Below, in pieces: positions 9,660 to 16,707 of a stretch of DNA of 64,000 nt. The first letter of the stretch is position 1. Each line of letters opens with the position of its first letter. The stretch is from Comamonas sp. GB3 AK4-5. GTDB lineage: Bacteria; Pseudomonadota; Gammaproteobacteria; Burkholderiales; Burkholderiaceae_C. Below the pieces are notes generated by a model, which was not told the origin of the DNA, did not search any database, and saw only the letters and a list, made by a program, of their open reading frames with translations. The stretch spans positions 1,612,001-1,676,000 of the forward strand of contig NZ_CP166730.1 of assembly GCF_041320665.1 (NCBI RefSeq). Reading direction: 5' to 3'. A program made the position numbers and the translations under genes.

Positions 9660-9904
9660 CATCAGGCCCTGATTGGGGCCACGTCAGTTGTGTGAGATCT
9701 AGGCCATCTCTGATGGGCACATGGGATCCATGCTCTCGCATCGCACGGCGATGCGGGCAGGGGGACGCTGCGAGCGCGGCGGGGCGGCCCTTGCGCGGCG
9801 CCCTAGCATGGGCCCACGCCAGTTTTTTGCATCAGGCCCTGATTGGGGCCACGTCAGTTGTGTGAGATCCAAGCCATCTCCGATGGGTACATGGCATCCA
9901 TGCG
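9604..9904 (+). repeat. Tandem duplication of the R1 3' half and its flank (two units, offset 170 bp)
   Basis: The roughly 130 bases from 9604 to 9732 recur almost unchanged at 9774-9904. The unit covers the R1 core and terminal stem plus a flank beginning ATCAGGCCCTGATTGGGG. A few transitions separate the units, so the duplication is fairly recent. Both lie between the permease and the binding protein of one transporter. Confidence 0.85.
9733..9830 (+). repeat. Structured intergenic repeat R1, partial copy 2b
   Basis: Second R1 unit within the duplication. It lacks the CACCCCCTGA start. It has a GCATCGC/GCGATGC hairpin in place of stem 2's upper part, then the AGGGGGAC boundary, the conserved core, and a terminal stem followed by six T. 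Confidence 0.75.
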
Positions 9905-9946
9905 CTCGTGGGCAGGTGGCGCGTCAGTTTGGTGTGCCCTGGTCTT

Positions 9947-9984
9947 GCTCCCTCGCCCCTTGGGGAGAGGGTGGGGTGAGGGGG
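9947..9984 (+). repeat. Short palindromic repeat R3 (CCCTCGCCCC type), copy 1
   Basis: Stem CCCTCgCCCC / GGGGaGAGGG with a two-base loop, followed by GTGGGGTGAGGGG. A near-identical copy is at 11196. This motif class is common in intergenic DNA of many proteobacteria. Confidence 0.75.
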
Positions 9985-10094
9985 CTTCTCGCCCCGCTGG
10001 GCTCGCCCTAGCAGGCCAGGGTCACACGTCCGCTTTCTGCGCCATAGCGCACCGGTTTTTTTGCAGTGACTTCATTTCAACCAAGGAGGCATTT

Positions 10095-11048
10095 ATGACG
10101 GTTGCCACACGACTTGCCATGTTTTTGTGGGCGGTGATTGCTCCGCTGTCCGCGCTCGCGGAGGCCGAGGTCCGGCTCGGCGTCTCCATTCCGGCGGCCA
10201 CGCACAGCTTTATGGGCGGCATCGGTTACTGGGCCAACCGGGCCAAGACCGAGCTGGAGAAAAAACACAAAAACCTGGTCATCACCATCAAGACCTCGGC
10301 CAATGCCTCGGAGCAGGCGAACCAGTTGCAGGATCTGGCCGGGGTGAACCGTATCAATGCGCTGGTCATCTTTCCTTTTGAATCCGGTGCGCTCACGCGC
10401 CCGGTGGCCGAGGTCAAGCGCAAAGGCGTCTACATCACGGTGGTGGACCGGGGCCTGACCGACACCAGCGTGCAAGATGCCTATGTGGCCGGCGACAACC
10501 AGGCATTCGGGAGCGTGGCGGCGAACTACATCGCCAAGGAGCTGGGTGGGAAAGGGGAGATCGTCGCCCTGCGCGGTATTGCTACCGAGCTGGACAACGA
10601 GCGCATGAATGCCTTCAACACCGCCCTGGCCAAGTCACCCGGCATCAAGCTGCTGGATGCGAAATACGGCAACTGGAACCGCGACGATGCCTTCAAGGTC
10701 ATGCAGGACTATCTGACCCGCTTCAAGCATATCGATGCGGTCTGGGCGGCCGATGACGACATGACCGTGGGCGTGCTCAAGGCCATACAGCAGGCCAAGC
10801 GTGAAGACATACGCCTGGTGTTCGGCGGTGCCGGGGCCAAGCATATGGTCAAGACCATCATGGATGGCAGTGACAAGCGCATCACGGCCGATGTCAGCTA
10901 CTCGCCCAAGTTCATCTACGACGCCATCCGGCTCACGGCCGAGGCCAGGCTGGCGGGCCAAAGCCTGCCGGCCACCACCATCGTGCCTTCGGTATTGATC
11001 ACCAAGGACAACGCCCGGCAGTTTTATTTTCCGGATTCGCCGTTTTGA
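10095..11048 (+). CDS. Sugar ABC transporter substrate-binding protein (RbsB-type)
   Basis: A 317-residue periplasmic binding protein of Peripla_BP_4 type. A Sec signal peptide of about 23 residues ends near ALAEA. The mature start [20 protein letters not shown] is typical of ribose/galactose-type binding proteins, and motifs such as VDRGLTDT and [15 protein letters not shown] follow. The ATG at 10095 is preceded by a strong AAGGAGG. The frame is open 84 codons further upstream through repeat DNA, which I reject. It belongs with the ATPase and permease upstream, although 563 bases of repeats intervene. The ligand is unknown. Confidence 0.92.
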   Translation: MTVATRLAMFLWAVIAPLSALAEAEVRLGVSIPAATHSFMGGIGYWANRAKTELEKKHKNLVITIKTSANASEQANQLQDLAGVNRINALVIFPFESGALTRPVAEVKRKGVYITVVDRGLTDTSVQDAYVAGDNQAFGSVAANYIAKELGGKGEIVALRGIATELDNERMNAFNTALAKSPGIKLLDAKYGNWNRDDAFKVMQDYLTRFKHIDAVWAADDDMTVGVLKAIQQAKREDIRLVFGGAGAKHMVKTIMDGSDKRITADVSYSPKFIYDAIRLTAEARLAGQSLPATTIVPSVLITKDNARQFYFPDSPF

Positions 11049-11055
11049 GATGTAG

Positions 11056-11173
11056 CACCCCCTGAGCCGCTGCGCGGCTTCACCCCTCTCTCTCGCTGCG
11101 CGAGGGAGGGGGACGGCACCAGCGCGGCGGGGCGGCCCTTGCGCGGTGCCCTGGTATGGGGCTGTGCCAGTTT
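11056..11173 (+). repeat. Structured intergenic repeat R1, copy 3
   Basis: Begins CACCCCCTGAG 8 bases after the binding-protein stop. Stem 1 is GCCGC/GCGGC. Stem 2 ends GGAGGGGGAC. The outer pair is GGCACC/GGTGCC. The last stem is CTGG/CCAG, followed by TTT. Confidence 0.85.
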
Positions 11174-11195
11174 CGTGTGCAGCGCTCTTGGCTCT

Positions 11196-11234
11196 GCTCC
11201 CTCGCCCCTTAGGGGAGAGGGTGGGGGTGAGGGG
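11196..11234 (+). repeat. Short palindromic repeat R3, copy 2
   Basis: CCCTCgCCCC / GGGGaGAGGG stem followed by GTGGGGGTGAGGGG, nearly the same as the copy at 9947. It directly follows R1 copy 3, so the two repeat families are adjacent at both ends of the binding-protein gene. Confidence 0.75.
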
Positions 11235-11309
11235 CTGCCTGGCAAAGCACAGCGCCATGGATAACGGGGAAGCGGTGAACTCAAATTGCCTTCAACAGGA
11301 TGCATAGGG

Positions 11310-12404
11310 ATGAAGACCATCAAGGGACCGGCGATTTTTCTGGCGCAGTTCATGGGGCATGAGCCGCCTTTTGATAGTTTTGCCAATATGGCTTGCTGGG
11401 CCGGCGAGCTGGGCTACGAGGGGGTGCAACTGCCCGCCGATGCCCGCTTGATCGATCTGGAGCTGGCGGCGGCCAGCACGGCCTATTGCGATGACTTGCG
11501 CCGCCAGGCTGACGATGCCGGCGTGGCCATCACCGAGTTGTCCACGCATTTGCAAGGGCAGCTGGTGGCCGTGCACCCGGCCTATGACGCGCTGTTTGAC
11601 GGCTTTGCGCCGGTCCATGTGCGGGGAAATAGCCAGGCGCGTACGGCCTGGGCCATGGAGCAGTTGCTGCTGGCGGCACGCGCTTCGCACAATCTGGGGC
11701 TCAAGGCCCATGCCACGTTTTCCGGGGCGCTGGCCTGGCCCTATGTCTACCCCTGGCCGCAGCGGTCGGCGGGGCTGGTGGAGCAGGCTTTTGATGAGCT
11801 GGCGCGGCGCTGGCGGCCGATTCTGGATGCTTTTGACACCGCGGGCGTGGATGTCTGCTACGAGTTGCATCCGGGCGAGGACCTGCACGACGGTGTGACG
11901 TTCGAGCGCTTTCTGGTTGCGGTGCATGGGCATCCGCGCGCCTGCATCCTCTACGACCCCAGCCACTTTGTGCTGCAGCAGCTGGACTACCTGGCCTTTA
12001 TCGACATCTACCACGCACGCATCAAGGCCTTCCACGTCAAGGACGCCGAGTTCCGCCCCACGGGCAGGCAGGGCGTGTATGGCGGCTACAGCAGCTGGGT
12101 GGAGCGCGCCGGGCGCTTTCGCTCGCTGGGCGATGGGCAGATCGATTTTGGCGCCATCTTTTCCAAGCTCACCCAATATGGCTACCCAGGGTGGGCGGTG
12201 CTGGAGTGGGAGTGCGCGCTCAAGCACCCGCAGCAGGGCGCGCGCGAAGGGGCCGCCTTTATTCGCCGCCATCTGATTCCCGTCGCAGACCATGTCTTCG
12301 ATGATTTCGCGGGCAGCGGCATCAGCAGCGCGCAGACCCGCGGCCTGCTGGGTTTGGGCGAAGCAGCCGCTCCCCACAGCATGCCAGGAGAGCGCCCCCA
12401 ATGA
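11310..12404 (+). CDS. Sugar phosphate isomerase/epimerase family TIM-barrel protein (IolE-like)
   Basis: A 364-residue cytoplasmic protein of the xylose-isomerase-like TIM-barrel superfamily. Likely metal-binding segments are visible: CYELHPGED, YDPSHFVLQQ, IKAFHVKDAEF and AVLEWECALK. Proteins of this type with a Gfo/Idh/MocA partner often act on keto-sugars or inositol derivatives (isomerase, epimerase or dehydratase). The start is the ATG at 11310; an in-frame upstream codon would add only eight residues. Its stop overlaps the start of the oxidoreductase gene as ATGA, so the two are coupled. The precise reaction cannot be read from sequence. Confidence 0.85.
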   Translation: MKTIKGPAIFLAQFMGHEPPFDSFANMACWAGELGYEGVQLPADARLIDLELAAASTAYCDDLRRQADDAGVAITELSTHLQGQLVAVHPAYDALFDGFAPVHVRGNSQARTAWAMEQLLLAARASHNLGLKAHATFSGALAWPYVYPWPQRSAGLVEQAFDELARRWRPILDAFDTAGVDVCYELHPGEDLHDGVTFERFLVAVHGHPRACILYDPSHFVLQQLDYLAFIDIYHARIKAFHVKDAEFRPTGRQGVYGGYSSWVERAGRFRSLGDGQIDFGAIFSKLTQYGYPGWAVLEWECALKHPQQGAREGAAFIRRHLIPVADHVFDDFAGSGISSAQTRGLLGLGEAAAPHSMPGERPQ

Positions 12405-13552
12405 CGCGCAAACTCAGACTGGGCATGGTGGGCGGCGGTGAAGGCGCCTTTATCGGCGCCGTGCACCGCACGGCCGCGAGGCTGGATGCTCATTACGAAT
12501 TGGTGGCGGCCGCGCTGTCCAGCGATGCGCAAAGAGCCGCCCGCAGCGCGGCCGCCCTGGGGCTGGCGCCCGAGCGCAGCTATGCCGATTACCGCGAAAT
12601 GGCCAGGGCGGAAGCCGCCCGGGCCGATGGCATCGAGGTGGTGGCCATCGCCACGCCCAATGACCTCCATGCGCCGGTGGCCACGGCATTTCTGGAAGCC
12701 GGCATGCATGTGATTTGCGACAAGCCGCTGGCGTTGTCGCTGCAAGAGGGCGAAGCATTGGCCGCACTGGCCAGCCAACGCGGCCGGGTGTTTGCGCTGA
12801 CCCATCCCTATGCGGGCTACGCCATGGTGCGCCATGCCCGCGCCATGGTGCGCGAGGGTGCGCTGGGTGCGCTGCGGCTGGTGCAGGTCGAGTACCAGCA
12901 GGACTGGCTGAGCCAGCCCATAGCACCGGGTAGCGAGCACAAGCAGGCCGGCTGGCGCCTGGACCCGGCACGCAGCGGCCCCACGGGCTGCCTGGGCGAT
13001 ATAGGCACCCATGCCTACCAACTGGCGGCTTTTGTGACGGGCATGAAACCATCGCAGCTCAGTGCCGAGCTGTGCAGCTTTGTGCCGGGCCGTCAGCTCG
13101 ACGACCACGCGCAGATGATGCTGCGCTATGCCTGCGGCGCCCGGGGCCTGCTGTGGGCCAGCCAGGTGGCAGCGGGATGCGAGAACGCACTGCGGCTGCG
13201 CGTTTTCGGCAGCCAGGCCGGGCTGGCATTCGATCAGGAGCAACCGGACGAGCTCTGGTTCACCCCCGTGGGCGGTACGGCCCAGCGCCTGCGGCGGGGG
13301 CGGGTGGACAGCGCTGCGGCGCGCCATGCCAGCCGGGTGCCCGCCGGGCATCCCCAGGGCTACCAGGAAGCTTTTGCCCAGCTCTATACCGATGCGGCGG
13401 AGCTGATCCGGGCGCAGCAGCAAGGCCGCACGCCTTCCGCTGCATCGCAGGACATGCCCACGATCGAGGACGGGCTGGCGGGCCACCGCTTTATCGATGC
13501 CGTGTTGGCCAGCCATCGCCAGAACGGGCAATGGGTGGGCATTGCGGGCTGA
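12401..13552 (+). CDS. Gfo/Idh/MocA-family oxidoreductase
   Basis: A 383-residue NAD(P)-dependent dehydrogenase. The N-terminal Rossmann segment is RLGMVGGGEGAFIGAVHR. The family hallmark E(K)P appears as CDKPLALSLQEGEAL near residue 107. The catalytic-type segment GCLGDIGTHAYQLAAFVTG carries the D-x3-H pattern. Family members oxidise or reduce a hydroxyl or keto group on sugars and inositols, often at C2 or C3. It overlaps the upstream isomerase-like gene by four bases and is followed, 123 bases on, by two exported TIM-barrel paralogues. Substrate unknown. Confidence 0.92.
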   Translation: MTRKLRLGMVGGGEGAFIGAVHRTAARLDAHYELVAAALSSDAQRAARSAAALGLAPERSYADYREMARAEAARADGIEVVAIATPNDLHAPVATAFLEAGMHVICDKPLALSLQEGEALAALASQRGRVFALTHPYAGYAMVRHARAMVREGALGALRLVQVEYQQDWLSQPIAPGSEHKQAGWRLDPARSGPTGCLGDIGTHAYQLAAFVTGMKPSQLSAELCSFVPGRQLDDHAQMMLRYACGARGLLWASQVAAGCENALRLRVFGSQAGLAFDQEQPDELWFTPVGGTAQRLRRGRVDSAAARHASRVPAGHPQGYQEAFAQLYTDAAELIRAQQQGRTPSAASQDMPTIEDGLAGHRFIDAVLASHRQNGQWVGIAG

Positions 13553-13596
13553 GCGCACCGGCGGGGACGCAAGCGCTGGGATGCTGCCAGTGAAGT

Positions 13597-13615
13597 CACC
13601 ACCCTGAAGGTGGTG
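13597..13615 (+). other. Hairpin after the oxidoreductase gene
   Basis: Perfect 7-bp stem CACCACC / GGTGGTG with a five-base loop CTGAA. No T-run follows, so it is not a classic terminator. It could protect the upstream mRNA end or separate expression of the two halves of the operon. Confidence 0.5.
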
Positions 13616-13675
13616 GTCGGGGAGTGGGGCACCCAGGTGCCGCGAGGCTTTCATTTCATCCAGGAGACATGATCC

Positions 13676-14602
13676 ATGCACCGTGCGCGTCGCCACTTTC
13701 TCCTGCAAAGCGCTGCCGCGGCGGCCGCTTTGGCCGTCGGGCTGCCAGGCTGGGCTGCCACCCGCTGCAAGCTGCACCCAGGCAGGCCCATAGGCATGCA
13801 GCTCTACTCCATCAGCCGGGCGGTGGAGAAGGACCCCGACGCCGTATTCGCGCAGTTGGTGGCCTTCGGCTATCGCGAGGTCGAGGCGGGCAAATATGCA
13901 CGCCTGGCACCGTCGGCCGTGCGCCATGCGGCGCAGAAGGCGGGCTTGCTGCTGCGCTGCGCCCGGCTGGACGCGGCAAACCGAGAGGATTTGTCCGCCG
14001 AGTTCGATATCGCACATGACATGGGTGCCCTCCAGGTGGCCAGCTCGGTGCTGCCACCGGAGCCGCAGGAAGTCACCAGTTTTTTGCGCACCACGGATGC
14101 CTGCAAGACCAGCGACTACCAGCGCATGGCGGAGCGGGCCAACCGCATTGGCGAAGCGGCGCAGCGCGTGGGCCTGTCCTATGCCTACCACAACCATAAC
14201 TTCGAGTTTCGCGATCTGGGTGGGGGCATTTGCGGCTACGACGTGCTGCTGCGCGAGACGGAGCCGCGCTACGTCAAATTCCAGCTCGATTGCGCGTGGA
14301 TCAGCTTGGCGGGCCGTGACGCCGCGGTCTATCTGAAACGCCATGCGGGGCGCTTCAGCTCGTTGCACATCAAGAACATCGATGCCGTCACCCGCTCGAC
14401 GCTGCACGATGGCGCGGCGCTCTTGCACATCACCGAGCTGGGACAGGGCGCGATTGATTACCGCCCCATTCTTGCGCAGGCGCTGCAGCAGAACATTCCC
14501 TACCTCACCATCGAACATGACCCGCGCGAGGGTGTGCAGATCGGCATGGACATGGTGAAGCGGGAATTCGATTTCCTCCAGGGGCTGCTGGCGGCGGCAT
14601 AG
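13676..14602 (+). CDS. Tat-exported sugar isomerase/epimerase-like TIM-barrel protein (paralogue 1)
   Basis: A 308-residue protein. Its N-terminus ARRHFLLQSAAAAAALAVG has a twin arginine followed by a hydrophobic stretch and a WAA cleavage region, so folded export by Tat is likely. The mature part is a xylose-isomerase-like TIM barrel with AYHNHNFEF, FQLDCAWI, SLHIKNID and IEHDP, which probably supply the metal ligands. A good AGGAGA site precedes the ATG. The next gene is a close paralogue. A periplasmic protein of this fold next to an uptake system suggests that a sugar or glycoside is processed before import; that is inference. Confidence 0.85.
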   Translation: MHRARRHFLLQSAAAAAALAVGLPGWAATRCKLHPGRPIGMQLYSISRAVEKDPDAVFAQLVAFGYREVEAGKYARLAPSAVRHAAQKAGLLLRCARLDAANREDLSAEFDIAHDMGALQVASSVLPPEPQEVTSFLRTTDACKTSDYQRMAERANRIGEAAQRVGLSYAYHNHNFEFRDLGGGICGYDVLLRETEPRYVKFQLDCAWISLAGRDAAVYLKRHAGRFSSLHIKNIDAVTRSTLHDGAALLHITELGQGAIDYRPILAQALQQNIPYLTIEHDPREGVQIGMDMVKREFDFLQGLLAAA

Positions 14603-14628
14603 CCATGCACCCCGCAATCTCGAACTCC

Positions 14629-14656
14629 CAGATGCCGGGGGAGGCCAGGGCATCTG
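14629..14656 (+). other. Hairpin between the two TIM-barrel paralogues
   Basis: Perfect 8-bp stem CAGATGCC / GGCATCTG with a 12-base loop and no T-run. It sits in the 94-base spacer between the tandem genes and may adjust their relative expression. Confidence 0.45.
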
Positions 14657-14696
14657 CCTGCCGGCTGTGTTTCATTCCATTCAGGAGATATCCACC

Positions 14697-15638
14697 ATGC
14701 ACCGAGAGCGTCGTCAATTTCTCCAGCAAAGTGCTGCTGCCATGACAGGTATTGCCCTGGGATTGCCTGGCTGGGCTGCCAAAAGCCCGAGCCCTGCAGC
14801 CCGGCCCATAGGGCTACAGCTTTTCACGCTGGGCAAGGCCGTCGAGAGGGTGCCGGAGGCCGTGCTGGCGCAGCTGGCGGGGTTTGGCTATAGCGAGGTC
14901 GAGGCCATCGCGTACGCCACGCTGGCGCCATCGGCCCTGCGCCGCGCCGCAGTCCAGGCGGGCCTGCAGATACGGTGTGCGCACCTGGACTTCGCGAGCC
15001 AGGAAGACCCATCCCCGGCGTTCGACATGGCGCATGAGCTTGGCGTTCTGCAGGTGGCCAGCTCCGTGCTGCCGCCGACGGCGCGGTCGACCTTGAGTGC
15101 GCTGCCCCTGATTGACTCCGCCACCGTCAGCGACTACCAGCGCATCGCCGCCCGTGCCAACCGCATAGGTGAAGCGGCGCAGCGCGCAGGCCTGTCCTAT
15201 GCCTATCACAACCACAATTTCGAGTTTCGCGACCTGGGCGCCGGGGTTTGCGGCTATGACGTGCTGCTGCGCGAGACGGAGCCGCGCTACGTCAAATTCC
15301 AGCTCGATTGCGCGTGGATCGACTTTGCAGGAAAAGATGCCGTCACCTATCTCAAAAACCATGCGGGGCGCTTCAGCTCGCTGCATATCAAGAACGTCGA
15401 CGTGATTGGGCGCTCCACCACGCTGGACCAGGCCGCGGCCTCGCATTTCGCGGAACTCGGTCTGGGGGTGATCGACTACCGACCTATTGTGGCGCAGGCG
15501 CTGCGCCAACATATTCCCTACCTCATCATCGAACATGACCCGCAACAAGGAGTGCCCATCGGCATGGACATGGTGAAGCGGGAGTTCGATTTTCTGCATG
15601 GCCTGCTCGAGCATCGCGGGCCGAAAGCCATGGCCTAG
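14697..15638 (+). CDS. Tat-exported sugar isomerase/epimerase-like TIM-barrel protein (paralogue 2)
   Basis: A 313-residue protein starting at the ATG at 14697 after an AGGAGA site. The leader ERRQFLQQSAAAMTGIALG is again a twin-arginine signal. The mature barrel has the same segments as paralogue 1 (AYHNHNFEF, FQLDCAWIDF, SLHIKNVD, IEHDP). The central parts are very similar and include a 63-base run identical in DNA. The N-terminal thirds differ more, which suggests altered substrate specificity after duplication. It ends the sugar locus; a LysR gene on the other strand follows 18 bases later. Confidence 0.85.
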   Translation: MHRERRQFLQQSAAAMTGIALGLPGWAAKSPSPAARPIGLQLFTLGKAVERVPEAVLAQLAGFGYSEVEAIAYATLAPSALRRAAVQAGLQIRCAHLDFASQEDPSPAFDMAHELGVLQVASSVLPPTARSTLSALPLIDSATVSDYQRIAARANRIGEAAQRAGLSYAYHNHNFEFRDLGAGVCGYDVLLRETEPRYVKFQLDCAWIDFAGKDAVTYLKNHAGRFSSLHIKNVDVIGRSTTLDQAAASHFAELGLGVIDYRPIVAQALRQHIPYLIIEHDPQQGVPIGMDMVKREFDFLHGLLEHRGPKAMA

Positions 15639-15656
15639 CCCCGTGGAGACCCAGGC

Positions 15657-16574
15657 TCAGGCTGCAGGCATGGGGGTGGGCTGGTGCGCGGCGGAGGTCA
15701 TTTGCGCCTGCAGCAGTTGCACCAGGGCGGCCGCCAGGGGCTGCTCGGGCACGGGCCGCCACATGGCCTGCAGCTCGGAATGCGCTGCGGCCTGGCGCAG
15801 CGGGCGGAACACCAGGCCCGGCATGCCCACGCGCTGCAGGCAGGCCGGGACGATGGACACGCCCTGGCCGCAGCCCACCAGCGACAGCACGGACAGCCAG
15901 TGGCGCACCTCGTGGCGCAGCTCGGGCTCAAAGCCGGCGCGCTGGCACAGGCCACGGATGCTGCGGAAATACTCGGGCGATACCGCGCCGGAGAACAACA
16001 CCATGCGCTCCGTGGCCAGGCTGGCCACGGCCACGCGGGCCTGGCTGGTCAGCGGGTGGCCCTCGGGCAGGCAGACCATAAAAGGCTCGCGCAGCAAGGT
16101 CTGGGCCTTCAGCCCCGTGGGTACGGCCATGGTGTGCATCAGCCCCAGGTCCAGCTTGCCCTGCTGCAGCGCGCCCACCTGTTCGGCACTGTTGAGCTCG
16201 TGCAGGTCCACGCGCACCTGGGGGTGTTGCTGCTGCAACTGGGCCAGGGCCTCGGGCAGGCCGCGGTACATGCTGGAGCCCACAAAGCCCAGGCGCAAAC
16301 AACCGGCCATGCCCTGGGCCACGGCGCGCGTGTCCATGGCAGCGCGGCGGCTGCGCTCCAGAATATCGCGCGCCTGCACCAGCAGATGCTGGCCGGCGGC
16401 GGTCAGCCGCACCTCCTTGCTGCTGCGCTGAAACAGCTGGGCCTCGAGCTGGGCTTCCAACTGCTGTATGGCCACGCTCAGCGGCGGCTGCGAGATGTGC
16501 AGCCGCTGCGCGGCGCGGCTGAAGTGCAGCTCCTCGGACAGCACCACAAAGTAGTGCAACTGGCGCATTTCCAT
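15657..16574 (-). CDS. LysR-family transcriptional regulator
   Basis: A 305-residue LysR protein. The winged helix-turn-helix is at residues 1-60 (MRQLHYFVVLSEELHFSRAA, then LHISQPPLSVAIQQLE). A periplasmic-binding-like effector domain covers about 90-295. It is transcribed away from the acyl-CoA dehydrogenase at 16708. The shared 133-base spacer is A/T-rich and holds a TTCG-ACA-CGAA palindrome, a plausible operator. It most likely controls the CoA-linked catabolic cluster to its right, responding to an organic acid or aromatic effector, as related regulators do. Confidence 0.93.
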   Translation of the reverse strand: MEMRQLHYFVVLSEELHFSRAAQRLHISQPPLSVAIQQLEAQLEAQLFQRSSKEVRLTAAGQHLLVQARDILERSRRAAMDTRAVAQGMAGCLRLGFVGSSMYRGLPEALAQLQQQHPQVRVDLHELNSAEQVGALQQGKLDLGLMHTMAVPTGLKAQTLLREPFMVCLPEGHPLTSQARVAVASLATERMVLFSGAVSPEYFRSIRGLCQRAGFEPELRHEVRHWLSVLSLVGCGQGVSIVPACLQRVGMPGLVFRPLRQAAAHSELQAMWRPVPEQPLAAALVQLLQAQMTSAAHQPTPMPAA

Positions 16575-16630
16575 GGCGTTTTCCCTAGGTTTATATATTC
16601 GTAATAGCTATGGATGAATAGCTTAATAAT

Positions 16631-16643
16631 ATTCGACACGAAT
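16631..16643. promoter_or_regulatory. Candidate LysR operator
   Basis: Palindrome ATTCG-ACA-CGAAT in the A/T-rich spacer between the divergent LysR and acyl-CoA dehydrogenase genes. Another ATTCG lies 35 bases to the left. Position and symmetry fit a LysR binding site, but no binding data are implied. Confidence 0.45.
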
Positions 16644-16707
16644 GGTATTGCTTCGCAGAATTTGATGCATGTCAGACCCAGGCGAACAGCGCCTGATAGG
16701 AGTGATG

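Noticed and set aside
9604..9904. CRISPR array or small IS element in the permease/binding-protein gap
   Set aside because: There are only two long near-identical units without regular spacers, and no transposase frame. The units are parts of repeat R1.
12182..14653. An 823-codon minus-strand frame
   Set aside because: Antisense to the Gfo/Idh/MocA and TIM-barrel genes, which are convincing by motif and ribosome sites.
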